The notes: a model not told the origin generated them from the sequence alone. A stretch of DNA of 64,000 bases from Phanerochaete sordida (GCA_019973155.2 BPQB01000014.1:248001-312000), one strand, 5' to 3'. Numbered from the stretch's first letter, positions 45,988 through 59,047 are shown. A program made the numbers and translations.

Positions 45988-47729
45988 TTATCTGCTGTCG
46001 AGGATCGCGACGCGCAGCCGGCGCAGGGCCTCGTCGACGTCCTGCTCGCCGAGCTGGCTGAACGACGCGCGCACGTACGCCGACGTGCGCTTGTTCGGGA
46101 AGAAGACCGTGCCCGGCAGCGCGAGCACGCCGCGCTCGAGCGCCTTCGTGCGGATGACCTCGTTCGAGTCGCCGTCCGCGCCGTTCTCACCAGTGAGCAG
46201 CTTGAACCTGTGCCGCGTCAGCGTGAGCTCATGAGGGGTTTGCGTGGGGCACGCACCACATGAACATGCCCGCCTCGGGGCTCGTCCACTCCGCAACGTC
46301 GCTCAGATGCCGGCGCATGGCGGCCTCGAAAACGTCGCGCTTCGCCTTGTAGAACTGCGAGACGCGCTCGGTGTGCTTGAAGAAGCCGTCGTATCCCCAA
46401 CGAGTCAGCACAGAGACTGCGAGGATCTGCGCCAGCGAGTTCGGCTGCAGATTCGAGACCATCGTCTGCGTATGTATCAATATCCGTTGCTGCTACGACG
46501 CCGCGACGTGCTCACATGGTCGTTCATGGCTTTGATGATGACGTTCGGGGCCGAGGCAAAGCCGAGACGCAGGCCCGAGGACAGCACCTTCGACAAGCTA
46601 TCGAAGCGGACGACACGGCCGATTTCTGGCTGATCCTTCTCCAGCGCGAAGTAGGACGGCGGACGGGGATGCGAGCCGTAGTACAGGTAGTGGTACGGAT
46701 CGTCCTCGAGGATGAAGAAGTCGTGCTCTCTTGCGAGCTGCAGCACTTCGAGACGGCGCTCGAGCGTCGCGGTCATGCCTGTGGGGTTGCATCCGTACTG
46801 GGGGTTGTCAGCGGTTCGCCGTGGACTTGAGAGCACCGTCCTGGCTTACCGGAACCGTGTAAAGCACTTTTGGCTTCGGCTTGTCTGTCGGCCAGCTCTC
46901 GAGGAGCGCACGGAGCGAAGAAGTGTCGATGCCGTCCGCGTCCGTCTCGACCTCTGATGGACCGTCAGCCGGGCCCATGTGGCGTTAGACTACTTAAGCT
47001 CACCATGGACGTCGCACAGCATGGTCTGGAACATCGGCGGCACGCCCCTGCACGTATCTCAGCGACGCCATGGTCACACGCAGACCCACACTCACGCGTA
47101 GACCGGGGCCTCCGTCAGGATCGCGTCGCCGGGGTTCACGAGTGCCGTCACGGCCTGCGTGCGAATGAGCTCAGATCTCGTGTGCGCGTCATCGTGCTAC
47201 GAACCTTGTAGATCAAGTCCTGCGCGCCGTTTCCGATCGTGACGGACCAGCCCTCGCCCTTGTCCCGTCCGTGCGCCGCCTTCTGCAGCCCGTACACCCA
47301 CTCGGTCAGCGGTGCTATGCCTGTCGTCGGCCCATACTGCAGGCCCTCATCCAGCTCAGCTTGCGTGAGGTGAATCGGCGTCTCGATGCTTGGGTCGATG
47401 GGGTCGCGCAGCGTGAACGTCAGGGACGTTATGGGGAACGTGGATGAGTGGGGCTTGCCAGCGAGCAGTGAGATAAGTCCCGGGGTCTGCTCAAGATGAA
47501 GCACCGAACGGACTGGAAATGTGCTTTAGGTGCAGTGGTGAGGGGACTTGCAAGCAAAGCACTTACTGCCGTCAGTAGTCCGGTTTTTCGATACAGCTGA
47601 GAGGCGAGCGCGGAAGTACTCGTCGGGGAGGAGCTTCGACGCGATGTCATTTGCCACAGGTGTAGCAAACTCCTTGGTCGTCTCGACTGCGACAGGGATG
47701 CCGTCTGAGTGGGTAACAAGAGGCGACAT
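45988..47729 (-). CDS. PLP-dependent class I/II aminotransferase, ARO8 / aminoadipate type
   Basis: Transfers amino groups between 2-oxoglutarate and aromatic amino acids or 2-aminoadipate; fungal ARO8-like enzymes act in Tyr/Phe/Trp and lysine metabolism. Eight exons (minus): 47729-47567, 47512-47205, 47154-47096, 47047-47004, 46953-46850, 46797-46516, 46465-46257, 46207-45988 (462 residues). Motifs in order: SVLHLEQTPGLISLLAGKP, LQYGPTTGIAPL, IGNGAQDLIYK, YGCNPTGMT (substrate and PLP contacts), ILEDDPYHYLYYG, and SLSKVLSSGLRLGF whose Lys should form the PLP Schiff base. LPGTVFFPN lies near the end. All introns are 48-54 nt. Together with IDO it could serve kynurenine or aromatic amino-acid turnover, but they are 43 kb apart. 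Confidence 0.9.
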
Positions 47730-48639
47730 TCCGACAAGGACGACGGGTGGTAGACGAAGGGTGTCTTGGCGAAGGCTTAATGCATGGCGAACTAGCTTGA
47801 GTCATTACCGTCGCGCGTGGCATGCTGCTGACTACTGTACCGGGCAGTGACCTAAACCCGCTCGGAATTGTCCTGGGATCATGGCCAGCGCAAATCGATA
47901 AGGAGCTGAGGACGCTCAACGAAGTAGTTGTTGTACTCTGTCGCGCTCAGGACGTGCAAAGACGCTGTATACAGTGGGTATCGCGACCTTCTAGCACGTG
48001 TGCACGGTGCTCGATTACGCTTGCCGCGCAATGTAAACAGTTTTGCGTTTAATTTCAAGGGAATGACTGAATGGAGGCGTCGTCGCTGTATTGACTTCCT
48101 AAGACCTAGGCTCGGTAGAAATTCTGGTCCTGGGGATCCAACGACCGACGGTGAGTACACCGAACGGCTACATGACCTGCCAGAACAGCCGTACAAGAGC
48201 GAACCGCGCATTTAATGCAGCGTCTCCCGCTTCCCTTAATGCATTGCAAGTTGCAAGTCGACCAACGCTGTAACAGCTAGGGGAAGTACAGTGGAATTAT
48301 ATGACGGCGGCTGTATGCCTGGGTGCGTGAAAGTTCCTGATTGTATGCCCCGCCTCCGTCGTGTACTCTGTGCGAGAGCGAAATTGTAGGCGAGATGCCG
48401 ACGTTTGATGTGCACAATCAATACGTAGATGGATGAAGATATTGTCAGACGCAGCACACTGACAGAGCGTCCGTGGTCGTTGCGGTCCAGAAGCGAAAGG
48501 GAGAGTAGACGCCCACACTTGCCTAATTTGTGGAACTATGCAGTAGCAAACTTTATTTTCCGGCAGTCCCCGAAGTCAACGAATCAGACGCTGCTCGTCG
48601 TCCAAAACATCCTCAAGACCCTCAAGACCAACGTCAACG
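47730..48639. other. Divergent promoter region, aminotransferase / uL4
   Basis: About 900 bases between divergent genes. Nothing coding recognised. The bases just before 48640 form the leader of a ribosomal protein gene. Confidence 0.45.
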
Positions 48640-49920
48640 ATGGCCTCTCGCCCCACCGTCAACGTTCACTCCACGGCCGGAGGTGCGTTGCTATGCTATC
48701 GAGAAATTTGGCCTTTTGAACGAGCCGATTCCCTTCAATACAGAGGCTTCCACCTCCCTCCCCCTGCCCGCGGTCCTCACCGCGCCCATCAGGCTCGATG
48801 TCGTCCAGCAGGTCCACAGTGAGTCTTGTTTTAAGAGACAGGGGTGGCCCCAGGTCTTACTTTGCTGCAGAGAGCCTTGCCAAGAACAAGAGGCAGGCGT
48901 ACGCCGTGAGCGAGAAGGCCGGCCACCAGACCTCTGCTGAGTCTTGGGGTACCGGTCGTGCCGTCGCCCGTATCCCCCGTGTCGGTGGTGGTGGTACCCA
49001 CCGCTCCGGCCAGGCTGCGTTTGGCAACATGTGCCGTGGCGGTCGCATGTTCGCCCCCACCAAGACCTGGCGCAAGTGGCACGTCAAGGTCAACCAGAAC
49101 CAGCGCCGTTTCGCCGTCGTTTCTGCTCTTGCTGCCTCTGCCCTTCCTTCGCTCGTCCTCGCCCGTGGCCATCGCATTGAGCAGATCGACGAGGTCCCTC
49201 TCGTTGTCGACTCCGCTGTCGAGTCCTTCGCGAAGACCAAGGAGGCTGTCGCCCTCCTCAAGACCCTGAACGCCTACGCCGACGTCGTCAAGGTCTCGAA
49301 CTCCCGCAAGCTTCGTGCTGGCAAGGGCAAGCTCCGCAACCGCCGTCACCGCCAGCGCCGTGGCCCCCTCGTTGTCTACAACGAGGACAACGGCATCGTC
49401 AAGGCGTTCCGCAACATCCCCGGTGTTGAGCTCGTCAACGTTCGCCGCCTCAACCTCCTCCAGCTCGCGCCCGGTGGTCACCTTGGCCGCTTCGTCATCT
49501 GGACCCAGGGTGCCTTCGGTCTCCTCGACGAGGTCTTCGGTACCTTCGACAAGGCGTCCGTCTTCAAGAAGGACTACATCCTCCCCACCGCGAAGATCAC
49601 CAACCCCGACGTCACCCGTCTCATCAACTCCGATGAGATCCAGTCGGTCGTCCGCCCCGCGAACGCGAAGCACCAAAAGCGCCCCTGGACCCAGCACAAG
49701 AACCCCCTCGTCAACAAGGGTGTTCTCTTCCGCCTCAACCCCTACGCCAAGACCCTCCGCAGGCAGGAGCTGCGTGCGTACCTTGTTCAAAGTACCGTTG
49801 TAGTTTTTGCTCATACTCTATACAGTCAAGCAGGAGCGCATCAAGGCGAAGGGTGCCAAGAAGGCCAAGACCCCCAAGGCGGCGGGCGAGTCCTTCCTCA
49901 AGACCCTCTTCGCTCCCTAA
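48640..49920 (+). CDS. RPL4: 60S ribosomal protein uL4
   Basis: Large-subunit protein lining the peptide exit tunnel. Exons: 48640-48682, 48744-48818, 48871-49773, 49826-49920 (371 residues). Strong family stretches include [75 protein letters not shown], and a basic tail ([20 protein letters not shown]). The internal tunnel loop around [14 protein letters not shown] is present. Very strong codon bias produces a long antisense frame at 48831-49814, which I reject as a shadow. Length is normal for fungi. Confidence 0.97.
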
Positions 49921-50577
49921 GCGTCTCTGCTTTGCTATGCTGGTGTAGTGGTGTAGGAGTAGGTGCGGAGGATGTTGTCGTGACTCGTCGTATGCTATCG
50001 CATGTCGGATATGGCCATCATGCTGAAAAAAATTGCGCTGCGTGCAGGCATCGACATCTGTGTGAACGTATGTCGTGGCTGCAGCTTGGTATTTCTGAAG
50101 TATTCGCGGCACCGCTGGCAAGCGCAGCGCCAATTCTGGCCTAACGTGGCGTCGCGGACCCTTGTTGTCTATCTTCGATGCACCATGTCTAGCCTCCGCA
50201 ACCCTCGCCGCAGCCCCTCTGCGCGTCGCGGTTTATCTGTCGCTATTGGCGAGCTCGTGCCCCGCAGAGTGCTCCGAGATGCGGACAGCCTTGCGATGTC
50301 AGCTCACAGAGGCTGCCGCTGTGGTAGGACTCCGAGGAGAGTTGCCGCATTCGGGTTTCGGGAGGTCTTTCAAATTCCACACTCCGCGAGACCTCACGGT
50401 CCCCCCTGTTTGATTCCAGCCTCTATGCTGAGCAACGACGGAACTGCCTAGCTCGTGCAAGACCTGAGAGGCTGGCAAATGTATTCTCCGGATTCAGGCT
50501 GTTCAGAATGCTCGTATTTACAGGTCAGAGTCCCCCTACCTCCGCACCCAGTTCAAGCTCGCTTATTATCTCTTCTC
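49921..50577. other. Intergenic region upstream of FunK1 copy C
   Basis: About 650 bases, nothing recognised beyond the expected promoter and a CT-rich leader just before the FunK1 ATG. Confidence 0.4.
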
Positions 50578-52884
50578 ATGCCATCTTTCAATATCTCGTC
50601 GAACGCGCTGGTAACCCCACGCTCACAGGGTGGCGGCATGGACTTCTTGGCGAGCACAGGCCAATCCACGGCCGACATACGGGACGTGCTTAAGCAGGAC
50701 CTTGCCGACAAATCGGTGACCACCTACCTTGTTCTCGAGCATTACCTGCGGGTTAGCACCGGTACAATCACGGACGATAAATGGCTGCGCAGCTGTCGGC
50801 GAGGTCTTCGAAAGTCAGAGACAGTTGCGGGAGCCCTCCAGAAGTTACGGGAGATTGACAGGCACAGTCAGCAAGAGGTCGCGATGTACGCGCCACTGGT
50901 GCGTCTTTCGCTTACAGCGTGTCCTCACGGGCTGCTGACGAGGTTTTGATAAAGGAGATACTCTTTGACGAGATTGGCACTCGCTGTGGCGCTAACCGCA
51001 AGTTCTACAACACTCGTTCGTCCGGTACTACTCTCGAGGACCAATTCCTCAGCTCCAGTCTCGTCCAACCCGACTTCATTCTCCGCGACCAGTCGGACGA
51101 CGCCACGAAGGCGTCCAAGATCTCGTGGCGCGTCGTGTTGGCATGCGTCAAGGTCAAGTGTCCGCGTAGCGATGGGCCCCACTACAACGCGGGCGACGGT
51201 AGCCTACGCAAGGTGAAGAACATCGTCGCCCAAGCCGCGGACTATAGCCGGATACATCTCGCCCACAGACCTTTCCAGCTTTTCTCCATGACCTTGCTCA
51301 TCTACGGGTCGTTCTTCAATGTCTCCGTCTACGATCGCGGCGGCGTTGTCCACAGCCAGGAGATGGCGATGTACGACGACAACGGGCTCACAGACAATTT
51401 CATCCTCGTTGTCAGGCGCATGCTCAAGGACCTCGCCGTCGAAGAGCTGGGACAAGAGCAGGGCGTATCAATGTATAGCAGTATCGAGAACGACACCACA
51501 GGAGATCACTACCCTCGGTTCTTGGTTCCCGCTGTGGCGAACCAGCCTGCCGAGAATAATTCCTGGATCACTACAGGTCTCGCAGTCTGGTCTTCGTACT
51601 CTCTCATAGGCCGCGGGACCGCCGTCTGGCGCGTCGAACACCCTAAGACGCAAAAGGTGTACATCATGAAGAGCGCGTGGCGCCACACAGATCGCAGGCC
51701 CGAAGCCGAGATATATCGGTACCTGCAATCGAAGCGGCTTACAGGCACACGGGGCATCGCCGATTTCCTCGTCGGAGAAGACGTGTCGCTCGTCTGTGCA
51801 GACCAGCACGACAGAGCGCTCAGTGTCAATGCCCTACGACCATCCGACGCAGTCCTGGACGAGGATATTATCCTCCATCGCGTGGTCCTCCCGTCCGTGG
51901 GGAGGCCCCTGTGGGAGTTTGACGATCCTGAGCATTTCTTGCGCGCATTGCTCGCGATTGTCAAAGGTGAGTATGGCGTGCAACCAGTCGGTATCTGTGC
52001 TCACTCAGTCTCGCACAGGCATCGAAGCCCTGCAGAAGCATGGTATTCTTCATCGCGACCTCAGTATCGGCAATGTTCTTCTCTCCGCCGATCGACGGGA
52101 GGGTTACGAAGCATTTCTCACCGACTTCGAGTTCGCGAGAATAGAGGCCATAGTGGACGAGCACAATCCAGTGACAATCATGCCCCTCCCCAAGGAAAGA
52201 ACACTGCCGTCTGAAGCTACCAACACTCGCACGCGGTCGACCATCAATCGTGGGCCGCAGATGACGGTATGCTGGCTCTGGCTTTGACGAGTACTTGCTC
52301 ACATCTCCTCCATTCAGGGTACTTTACAATTTATGGCCATAGACCTGCTCAGAAACGTGGTTAGCTATTACGGCCAGCTGTTCGCGGCTGGCACGAGCAC
52401 CGACGCGGCCCCCACGATTTCGACTCAGCACGAGGTCAAGCACGATCTAGAGTCACTGATATGGGTAGCCGACTACGCGCTTTACCGCAGAGCCTTCGAA
52501 AGGACGAAGAACCTGCCTAGCAAGGACCCCGCTCGTGGCGGAGTGCAGCGAGCTCTGAAGCAGGATTTTGGACACACGAAGGCGACCCAAATCGTTCAAG
52601 CTCGTAGTGCCATGATGCTACCTACGTTCTGGCTCGATTTCGAGCGGCAGCATGTTTTGGCCCAGATTGAGGAGCCTCTGGGGGCCATTCTGCTCGTTTT
52701 GATGACACAGGTCCTGGCACAGAACACCGGGACAGCGGCGCAGGGGGTCTCGAATCCGGACTTCGTCCAGAAGATTCTCACAATTACCGGCACAGACAAC
52801 ACCCCGAAGCGGGCAGGCCAGCCACTGACTTGTGGCCTTCTCGATTCCGTCCTGAGCGCACTTCTGCTCGATGTGAAGCCTTGA
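50578..52884 (+). CDS. FunK1-type fungal protein kinase, copy C
   Basis: Exons: 50578-50898, 50955-51966, 52019-52266, 52318-52884 (715 residues). Same order as copy B: SQGGGMDFLA and STADIRDVLKQDLADK at the start, NRKFYNTRSS, FQLFSMTLLIYG, VYDRGGVVHSQ, SLIGRGTAVWR, the MKSAWR lysine, HRDLSIGNVLL, DFEFA, and HEVKHDLESLIWVADYALYRR. The loop after DFEFA carries about 44 residues ending RGPQMT, as in B. All introns are 51-56 nt and at shared positions. Lies downstream of uL4. Substrate unknown. Confidence 0.88.
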
Positions 52885-54932
52885 TCCTCAGAACGAGCTC
52901 GGAATTCTGAATGTGACAGCTTTTGGAATATACGAAGATTCTCCACGTTCTCAGGCTTCTGCGAGAGCATAAGCGAAGCTACGACTATGAATGGAAGGGC
53001 TCATCAGCACGAGGCAGCTTCGTGGCGCTTCCGATCCTGCTCAGTGGCACCTGCCCGACACAGATCCCTGGTCCCGTCGTTGAAGGCGTTATCTTCGCCA
53101 GGAGCGGACAGGCTTTCTGGCCACATCGGCCGCCTCATCGCGACTAGGGAGGGTTATGCATGGCCTCCATACGATCGACCCCGCGGGATGACCCGTGGAC
53201 GTCCATACCTGACATCGTAAACAGTTCGCGCTGTGATTCCAGGTTCGCTGCAGCAGACGCATGTAGCTGTCGCCCGGCAGCGACTCCAGACTCGAGTCCA
53301 CAATATGTGAGTACCTCATCGCTGAAATTCGCAGTCAACAGAGCTGATCCAGGCGCACAGGCTCTTGGCCTGTACGCCGAATTTTGGGACCCGAGCAACG
53401 GAGTAATCATGATCTCCGCGGACCAGGAAAAGGTCTTCTCTGGGCTGCCTCCCTCCGCCCATAGCAGGTGGTGGGATATCTAGGCGCGGCGTTGGTGAGG
53501 TTCGTCTATAACGAGACAGTAATGTCTGACAGTTGCGCAGGAGCTCCCGATCGACCTTACCACCGGCAGTACGAAACCTGACATCTCCTTCGGCTCCCCG
53601 TGCTGTAGATGGTTGTAGAAAAGTCACAACTCCGGCGCGATGGATACCAGCCTCCCGGACACGGGTTTGTTCCGTTTCTTCTTCCAAGCGCTGCGTAACT
53701 GAGACGCGGGACAGGTACACCCCGTTCCCGACCCGACTGGCCCCGACGGTATCATCAACAGGAGGGCATCGCTCGTCTCTGTGAGCTCGCCGCTCGTAGA
53801 GAGGTAGAGCGAAGCGGAGACCTGGGCTCTACCCTCTGGCGCTACAGCCATGACTGAAAGACAAGACGGACGATGGCACACTCTCTAAGATGGTTGATCC
53901 CGAGGTTTGAAGTCGGTAAGCCATCTGTCACAGCGGGTGGTACTTCTGGCAGGTCGACACCGCCTGGCGAGTCACGACAGCTCGTGGCCATCGCGAGGGC
54001 TTACCTGAGGAGATGACAGGGCACTCATTTGATGCTGCCACTGGCAGTGGTTTGGGCGGCCGCTCTGGGCGCACCCAAGGGCGCGACCGGGCACTTTCCT
54101 GCGGTCGTACGGCGCGGCCGCGAAATTGGCTCCGTCGGATAGCATCGGTCGGATGGCCATGGTAAGACCTACGGCTCTTCACATGGCTTCGGCATAAATG
54201 CCTCAGGGATATCTGCGGCCGGTACGTCGGCTTTTATTCTCTGCATAAGCATGGGAAGCTGAAGCTCACTAAGAATCACTGCCCTTTTGGCGTTGAAGCA
54301 TCCACCATTTGCGCTGAGGCAGGAAAGCAGTGCTTGTCAAGGTCGGCGAGTCACTGTGCAGATGCTGGCACTTCACGGCTGGTACAACCTCACACACGCG
54401 CAGTCGAGGCCTCTGGCCGATCAACGAGGCATGTTAGGGTCATCGATGTTTTGTACATATATGTGATAAAACATTCTCTGGCCAAGATCATGTCCGTCCC
54501 TGTCGGATTCACGTACTTGGTTTTGGGCTGGAAACACTGCAGCACAAAGCGCGATCGCTTGGCTCGTTCAAGTGCAAGTGAGCCTCATTAAACCCAGATT
54601 TTTCGCTGCTAGAAAGCTATCGGTAAATTTTGGAGCCACGAAATAGCTGCCACCGAAGTGCAATACCTCCAGAGTGACACGGGCTCGGACGCGAGAGGTC
54701 GTGTTCAGAGCACGAAGACAAGCTCGGCCGACGGATTTACCCTCGCAGTTGCGGGTCCTGTATCTTATCTCGCTCCTTCCGAAAGCGTGCTGCATCTTAT
54801 CAGCTAATTCCCGGAAAGAAATGGCGTGGCGCGTGCGGCACACCCACCGCTCACCATGTCCACCCACGATTGCGCAAACTCTTCCTCCTACCTTTCCCGC
54901 AGAGCCACTCGTCGCCGGGACGACCGTGCGCG
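52885..54932. other. Gene-poor region before the ABC transporter
   Basis: About 2 kb. A 107-codon plus frame at 53160-53483 (containing ALGLYAEFWDPSNGVIMIS) reads somewhat like protein but has no motif, homologue or exon partner I can name. The rest shows nothing. Confidence 0.35.
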
Positions 54933-57519
54933 ATGAACGTCCTCCGCTCGTCGCGCAGCTGGCGCGCCCTCGCGGCCCCCACCAGCTTGCGCGCATGTCG
55001 CGTGCACCCACTCACGTCCCATAGGCCTGTGCTGCGCTCGTTCCAGCATCTAGCGCAGAACTCGGACAAGGAAACTCCCAAAGCGACACCGCAAGCGACT
55101 CAGGCGGCGGTGCCAAAGCCGCCACCACTACCTTCCCCACCAAAGTCGACCTCAGACGACGCCGTACATATATCTCTGAAACAGCAGCGGAAGAACGACT
55201 GGGAGATCATCAAGAGGCTTTCGGGGAATCTGTGGCCGAAGGATGACTGGTCTACAAGAGGCAGAGTGGTCGTTGGAATGGGATTTCTGGTCGCCGGGAA
55301 GGTACGCCTCCAGACATAGCAGCGCGTCTTGAATTGACCAGTGAGTAGGTGCTGAACGTCCAAGTGCCGCTGTTGTTCAAGAATATCATAGATGGACTGA
55401 ACATTCCAATGACGGACGATTCGACCGTGTGGGTCGTTATGGGCTCCCTGGTGCTAGGCTGTACGTCTGCGTCGCCCTCTCTGGTGACGCCTGGCTGAAT
55501 AATACGCAGACGGTGCTGCGCGTATTGGTGCTACGCTGTTCGGAGAACTGCTAAACGCTGTGTTCGCAAACGTCGGCCAGCGGGCAGTTCGCAAGGTCGC
55601 ACGAGAAACGTTTGAGCACCTCTTGAACCTCGACCTCAAGTTCCATCTCTCACGCCAGACCGGAGGCCTCACGCGAGCGATAGACCGGGGAACGAAGTAC
55701 GTCGGGTCTCCCACTTCCCATTCCTACGCTCACACCGTGTTTTAGGGGTATTACGTTTATTCTCCAGGCAATCGTCTTCCGTATAGCACCGACGGCGCTG
55801 GAAATCTCGCTGGTGTGCGGTATCTTGGTAGGTCGACTGCCATTCGCTACCAGCGTATCTTATATTTGTGACGATTTAGACATATAACTTCGGTTGGAAC
55901 TTTGCTGCAATCACCCTGGCTACCATGGCTGCCTATACCTGGTTTACAGTGCGGACAACTGCGTGGAGGTCAGTGTATTGCCGGTAGCATGACTCGCATT
56001 TGGATCTGACATCGCTATTCCAGGACACGATTCCGGAGGGAGGCAAACGCTGCAGATAACAAGGCTGCTACTGTCGCTGTCGATTCACTAATCAATTACG
56101 AGGCTGTGAAGGTAGAACTATATTCTTGAAGCTCTTCTAACGGCTTTTGACTTGCATTGGCAGCACTTCAACAACGAGAAGTACGAGATCGCGCAATATG
56201 ACAAGCACCTTAAATCCTATGAGAAGGCTGCGCTAAAGATTGCAACGTCGCTAGCGTACCTGAACTCAGGGCAGAACATCATATTCTCCTCTGCACTCAC
56301 AGCTATGATGTTCCTGGCGGCGCAGGGCGTGATGAAGGGTGCATATAGTTCTCTTTGTCCTCCTGAACCTGCTAACCACCAAAAATCAGGAACGATGACT
56401 GTCGGCGATCTCGTCATGATCAACCAGTTGGTCTTCCAGCTGTCGCTTCCTTTGAACTTCCTCGGTACCGTCTACCGCGAGATGAGGCAGAGTCTGTTAG
56501 ACCTCGAAGTTCTGTTCAACTTGCAGACCCAGAACCAGCCGCCAAAGGTATGCCCACGGATGGCCCCGTGTTATCCGAAAAGATCTCAACAGCGGTACTA
56601 GGACAAGCCAGACGCAAAACCGGTCGAGCTCAACGGTGGTTCGATCCGCTTCGAGAACGTACAGTTCGGCTACCACCCCGACCGGCTCATTTTCCGCGAC
56701 CTGAGCTTCACGATCCCGGCGGGCAAGAAGGTCGCCTTCGTTGGGCCGTCAGGCTGCGGAAAGTCGACGATCGTGCGGCTGCTCTACCGCTTCTACGTGC
56801 CGTCCGCGGGGCGCATCTACATTGACGACCAGGAGCTGCACGACCTGCAGATCGCGAGCGTGCGCCGCGCGATCGGCGTCGTGCCGCAGGACACGCCGCT
56901 CTTCCACTCGGACGTCCTCCACAACATCCGCTACGGCCGCCTCGACGCGAGCGACGAGGAGGTGCGCGAGGCCGCGCGCAAGGCGCATGTGCACGAGGCG
57001 GTCATGCGCCTGCCCGAGGGCTACGCGACCAAGGTTGGCGAGCGTGGGCTCATGATCTCGGGTGGAGAGAAGCAGCGGCTGGCGGTGGCGCGTGTTCTGC
57101 TCAAGGACCCGCCAATCTTGTTCTTCGACGAGGCCGTAAGTTACATCCTAAGACTTACGCGGACGGGCTAATTGATTACTTCTTTGCAGACCTCGGCACT
57201 CGATGCACATACCGAGACTGAGCTCATGAAGAATATCAACGCTCTATTGCAGGAGAAGTCAAGGACAGCGATTTTTATTGCTCATCGCCTCCGTACAGTC
57301 GTTGAGTCAGGTACGTCGTCCTCGTGTTCACTATCAGCGTGAAGTCTGATACAATGTTTACCAGATCTCATCATGGTCATGAATGAGGGCCGCATCATCG
57401 AGCAAGGCACCCACGAGGAGCTTATGCGTCTCGGCGGTCTTTATTACAGTATGTGGATCGAGCAAGCGTCGCATATGGAGTACGACGTTCCAGCTGAGGG
57501 TAAACTCGCGTCCAAGTAA
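54933..57519 (+). CDS. ATM1: Mitochondrial ABC transporter of the Atm1 (ABCB7) type
   Basis: Half-transporter of the mitochondrial inner membrane that exports a sulfur/glutathione compound needed for cytosolic Fe-S cluster assembly. Eleven exons: 54933-55301, 55349-55460, 55510-55696, 55746-55827, 55880-55968, 56024-56111, 56164-56338, 56390-56547, 56602-57135, 57190-57310, 57365-57519 (689 residues, usual for Atm1). The N-terminus is Arg-rich and acid-poor like a mitochondrial presequence. The membrane domain shows family patterns ([48 protein letters not shown]). The ATPase has Walker [10 protein letters not shown], signature [10 protein letters not shown], Walker B ILFFDEA and switch His in IAHRLRTV. 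All junctions keep frame. Confidence 0.95.
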
Positions 57520-57755
57520 TGTACTTTATATATTCTTCTATAATTCTAGCACCTCTTATTCCCTGGATTCCGTTGGAGCTCACCCTGCTTGAACTGAACT
57601 GGCTGCATCCAGGGTCGATACCAAAGCGCCATACAGAGGCGTGTACTTACACGTGCTACTCGCGCTTCCTGCCTCGACTTTCCCATGAGGAGCATCCTCG
57701 GGGATCGCTGAAATCCAGCAGCTGACCGCCTCGTCTCTGCTTATCCTCTCACAAC
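57520..57755. promoter_or_regulatory. Short intergenic promoter with CT-rich leader
   Basis: Only 236 bases separate the Atm1 stop from the next ATG. The last 25 bases (TCGTCTCTGC then TTATCCTCTCACAAC) form a pyrimidine-rich leader typical of fungal 5' UTRs and support the ATG at 57756. Confidence 0.4.
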
Positions 57756-58669
57756 ATGCCCTCCGCAGACGAAATCTTGAGCCGACGCACCAACGGGACA
57801 GTCACAGCCGCAGTGACAGCCATCACTGTGCTGTGTGGCATCGCATATGCCGTCGGGATGTGGGTCCTCGGCCGGCGCTGGGCGCATCAGGCGCGGTCGA
57901 AGGCGTTCACGCTCAACAAGTGGCCAAGAAGACTGGTGCCTGGTGCGTGCGCGCCGATCTCTTCTCATGGGCCCCGAGCTGACGGCCGTGGTGCCAAGCT
58001 TTTCATATTTGCTTAACCCTCACGAGCCTGCTCGAGGTACATCTTCGCTATATGAGACACCGAGTTGAGCTTACCTACGCCTGTAAAGATTGCTGTGACG
58101 GCTTGGCTTCTCGGCCAGTATCACTACACCGGCCGCTACGCCACTGTAGGCTCGCGGGACGCCATCCGCGCCGCGCTGTGCGTTCCTTCACCCATACCCT
58201 ACCTGTGTTCATATCTGACGAACCAACAGGGTCGCCGCGGGCTGGACTTTTATCTTCTCCATTAGCTTCACAGTCATGTTCCTGCACCCGTCGTGGTGGC
58301 GCCATCTCGTCGCCTCGGCCGGTGTGCAGGCCATCTGGATCCTCATTACGTGGTGCGTCTGGGTCGCCGCCACCGCGACCATGACGCGCGCACTCCCGCT
58401 CCTCAGCGCGAAGGCGCACTGCGCCGGCGTCGAATATTGTGGGCAGCTACGAACTGCATTTGGTGCGTTCGTCAGCCTAATCGATATCCGCGGACCTCGT
58501 GCTGACAGTTCGTGGTAGGTCTGTCGTTGGCGGAAGTGTACGTCTCAGATCTCTCTCCGACTTCGACAAATGCTGATGTGAACGTGAAAAACGCAGACTG
58601 CTTCTGACCCTTGGCCTGGGAGGTATGATGTGGTCGTTCTGGAAGGCGTACTATGCGGCTCGGTATTAG
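57756..58669 (+). CDS. Small multi-pass membrane protein, MARVEL-like
   Basis: The first exon starts MPSADEILSRRTNG and holds a hydrophobic segment (AAVTAITVLCGIAYAVGMWVLG). The exon after it is uncertain; later exons are clear: a piece ending at 58177 (KIAVTAWLLGQYHYTGRY), then 58230-58462, 58519-58537 (only 19 nt) and 58597-58669. Together they give VAAGWTFIFSISFTVMFLH, AIWILITWCVWVAATATM, CAGVEYCGQLRTAFG and a final LLLTLGLGGMMWSFWKAYY. The AGW...W.L..W..W.AA pattern with paired cysteines near the last segment resembles fungal MARVEL-domain proteins, four-helix membrane proteins of unclear function. The junction between the first exon and the 58.1-kb exon is not resolved, so coordinates of the middle part are approximate. 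Confidence 0.6.
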
Positions 58670-59047
58670 CCCGGCAGCTGGTCTGCCTCTGTATCTATTT
58701 TGTGCGCAGATGGACGCTGTTCCTACCCATATTGATGTATCTGATTAGGCCTGACTCTCCGTGACGTCCCTGCTCTGATGTCCTAGGGCTGAAAGGCTTA
58801 CGATAGCGTGCTGGCATTACAGGTAAAGTCGCCGAAGTAACATCTAACTCCAAAGGACTATGCGACAAACTGATATTCACGGAGCAATTCAAGGCATGGA
58901 TAGGAAATTGCAGCTGCACAGGAGTGTGTTCGAGAGTAGTGATGTTCGCGAGGTAGTCTTGGTACTGGTAGGCACGAAGTCAAGTGAGTGTCCATCCAAT
59001 TGCGTCACAAATGCGCTACACCACTGGGCCAAAACATCAACGTGCGT
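58670..59047. other. Convergent spacer
   Basis: 3' regions of the membrane protein gene (plus) and the chorismate mutase gene (minus). Nothing recognised. Confidence 0.4.

Noticed and set aside
48831..49814. 327-codon minus-strand frame
   Set aside because: Antisense shadow of uL4, caused by strong codon bias.
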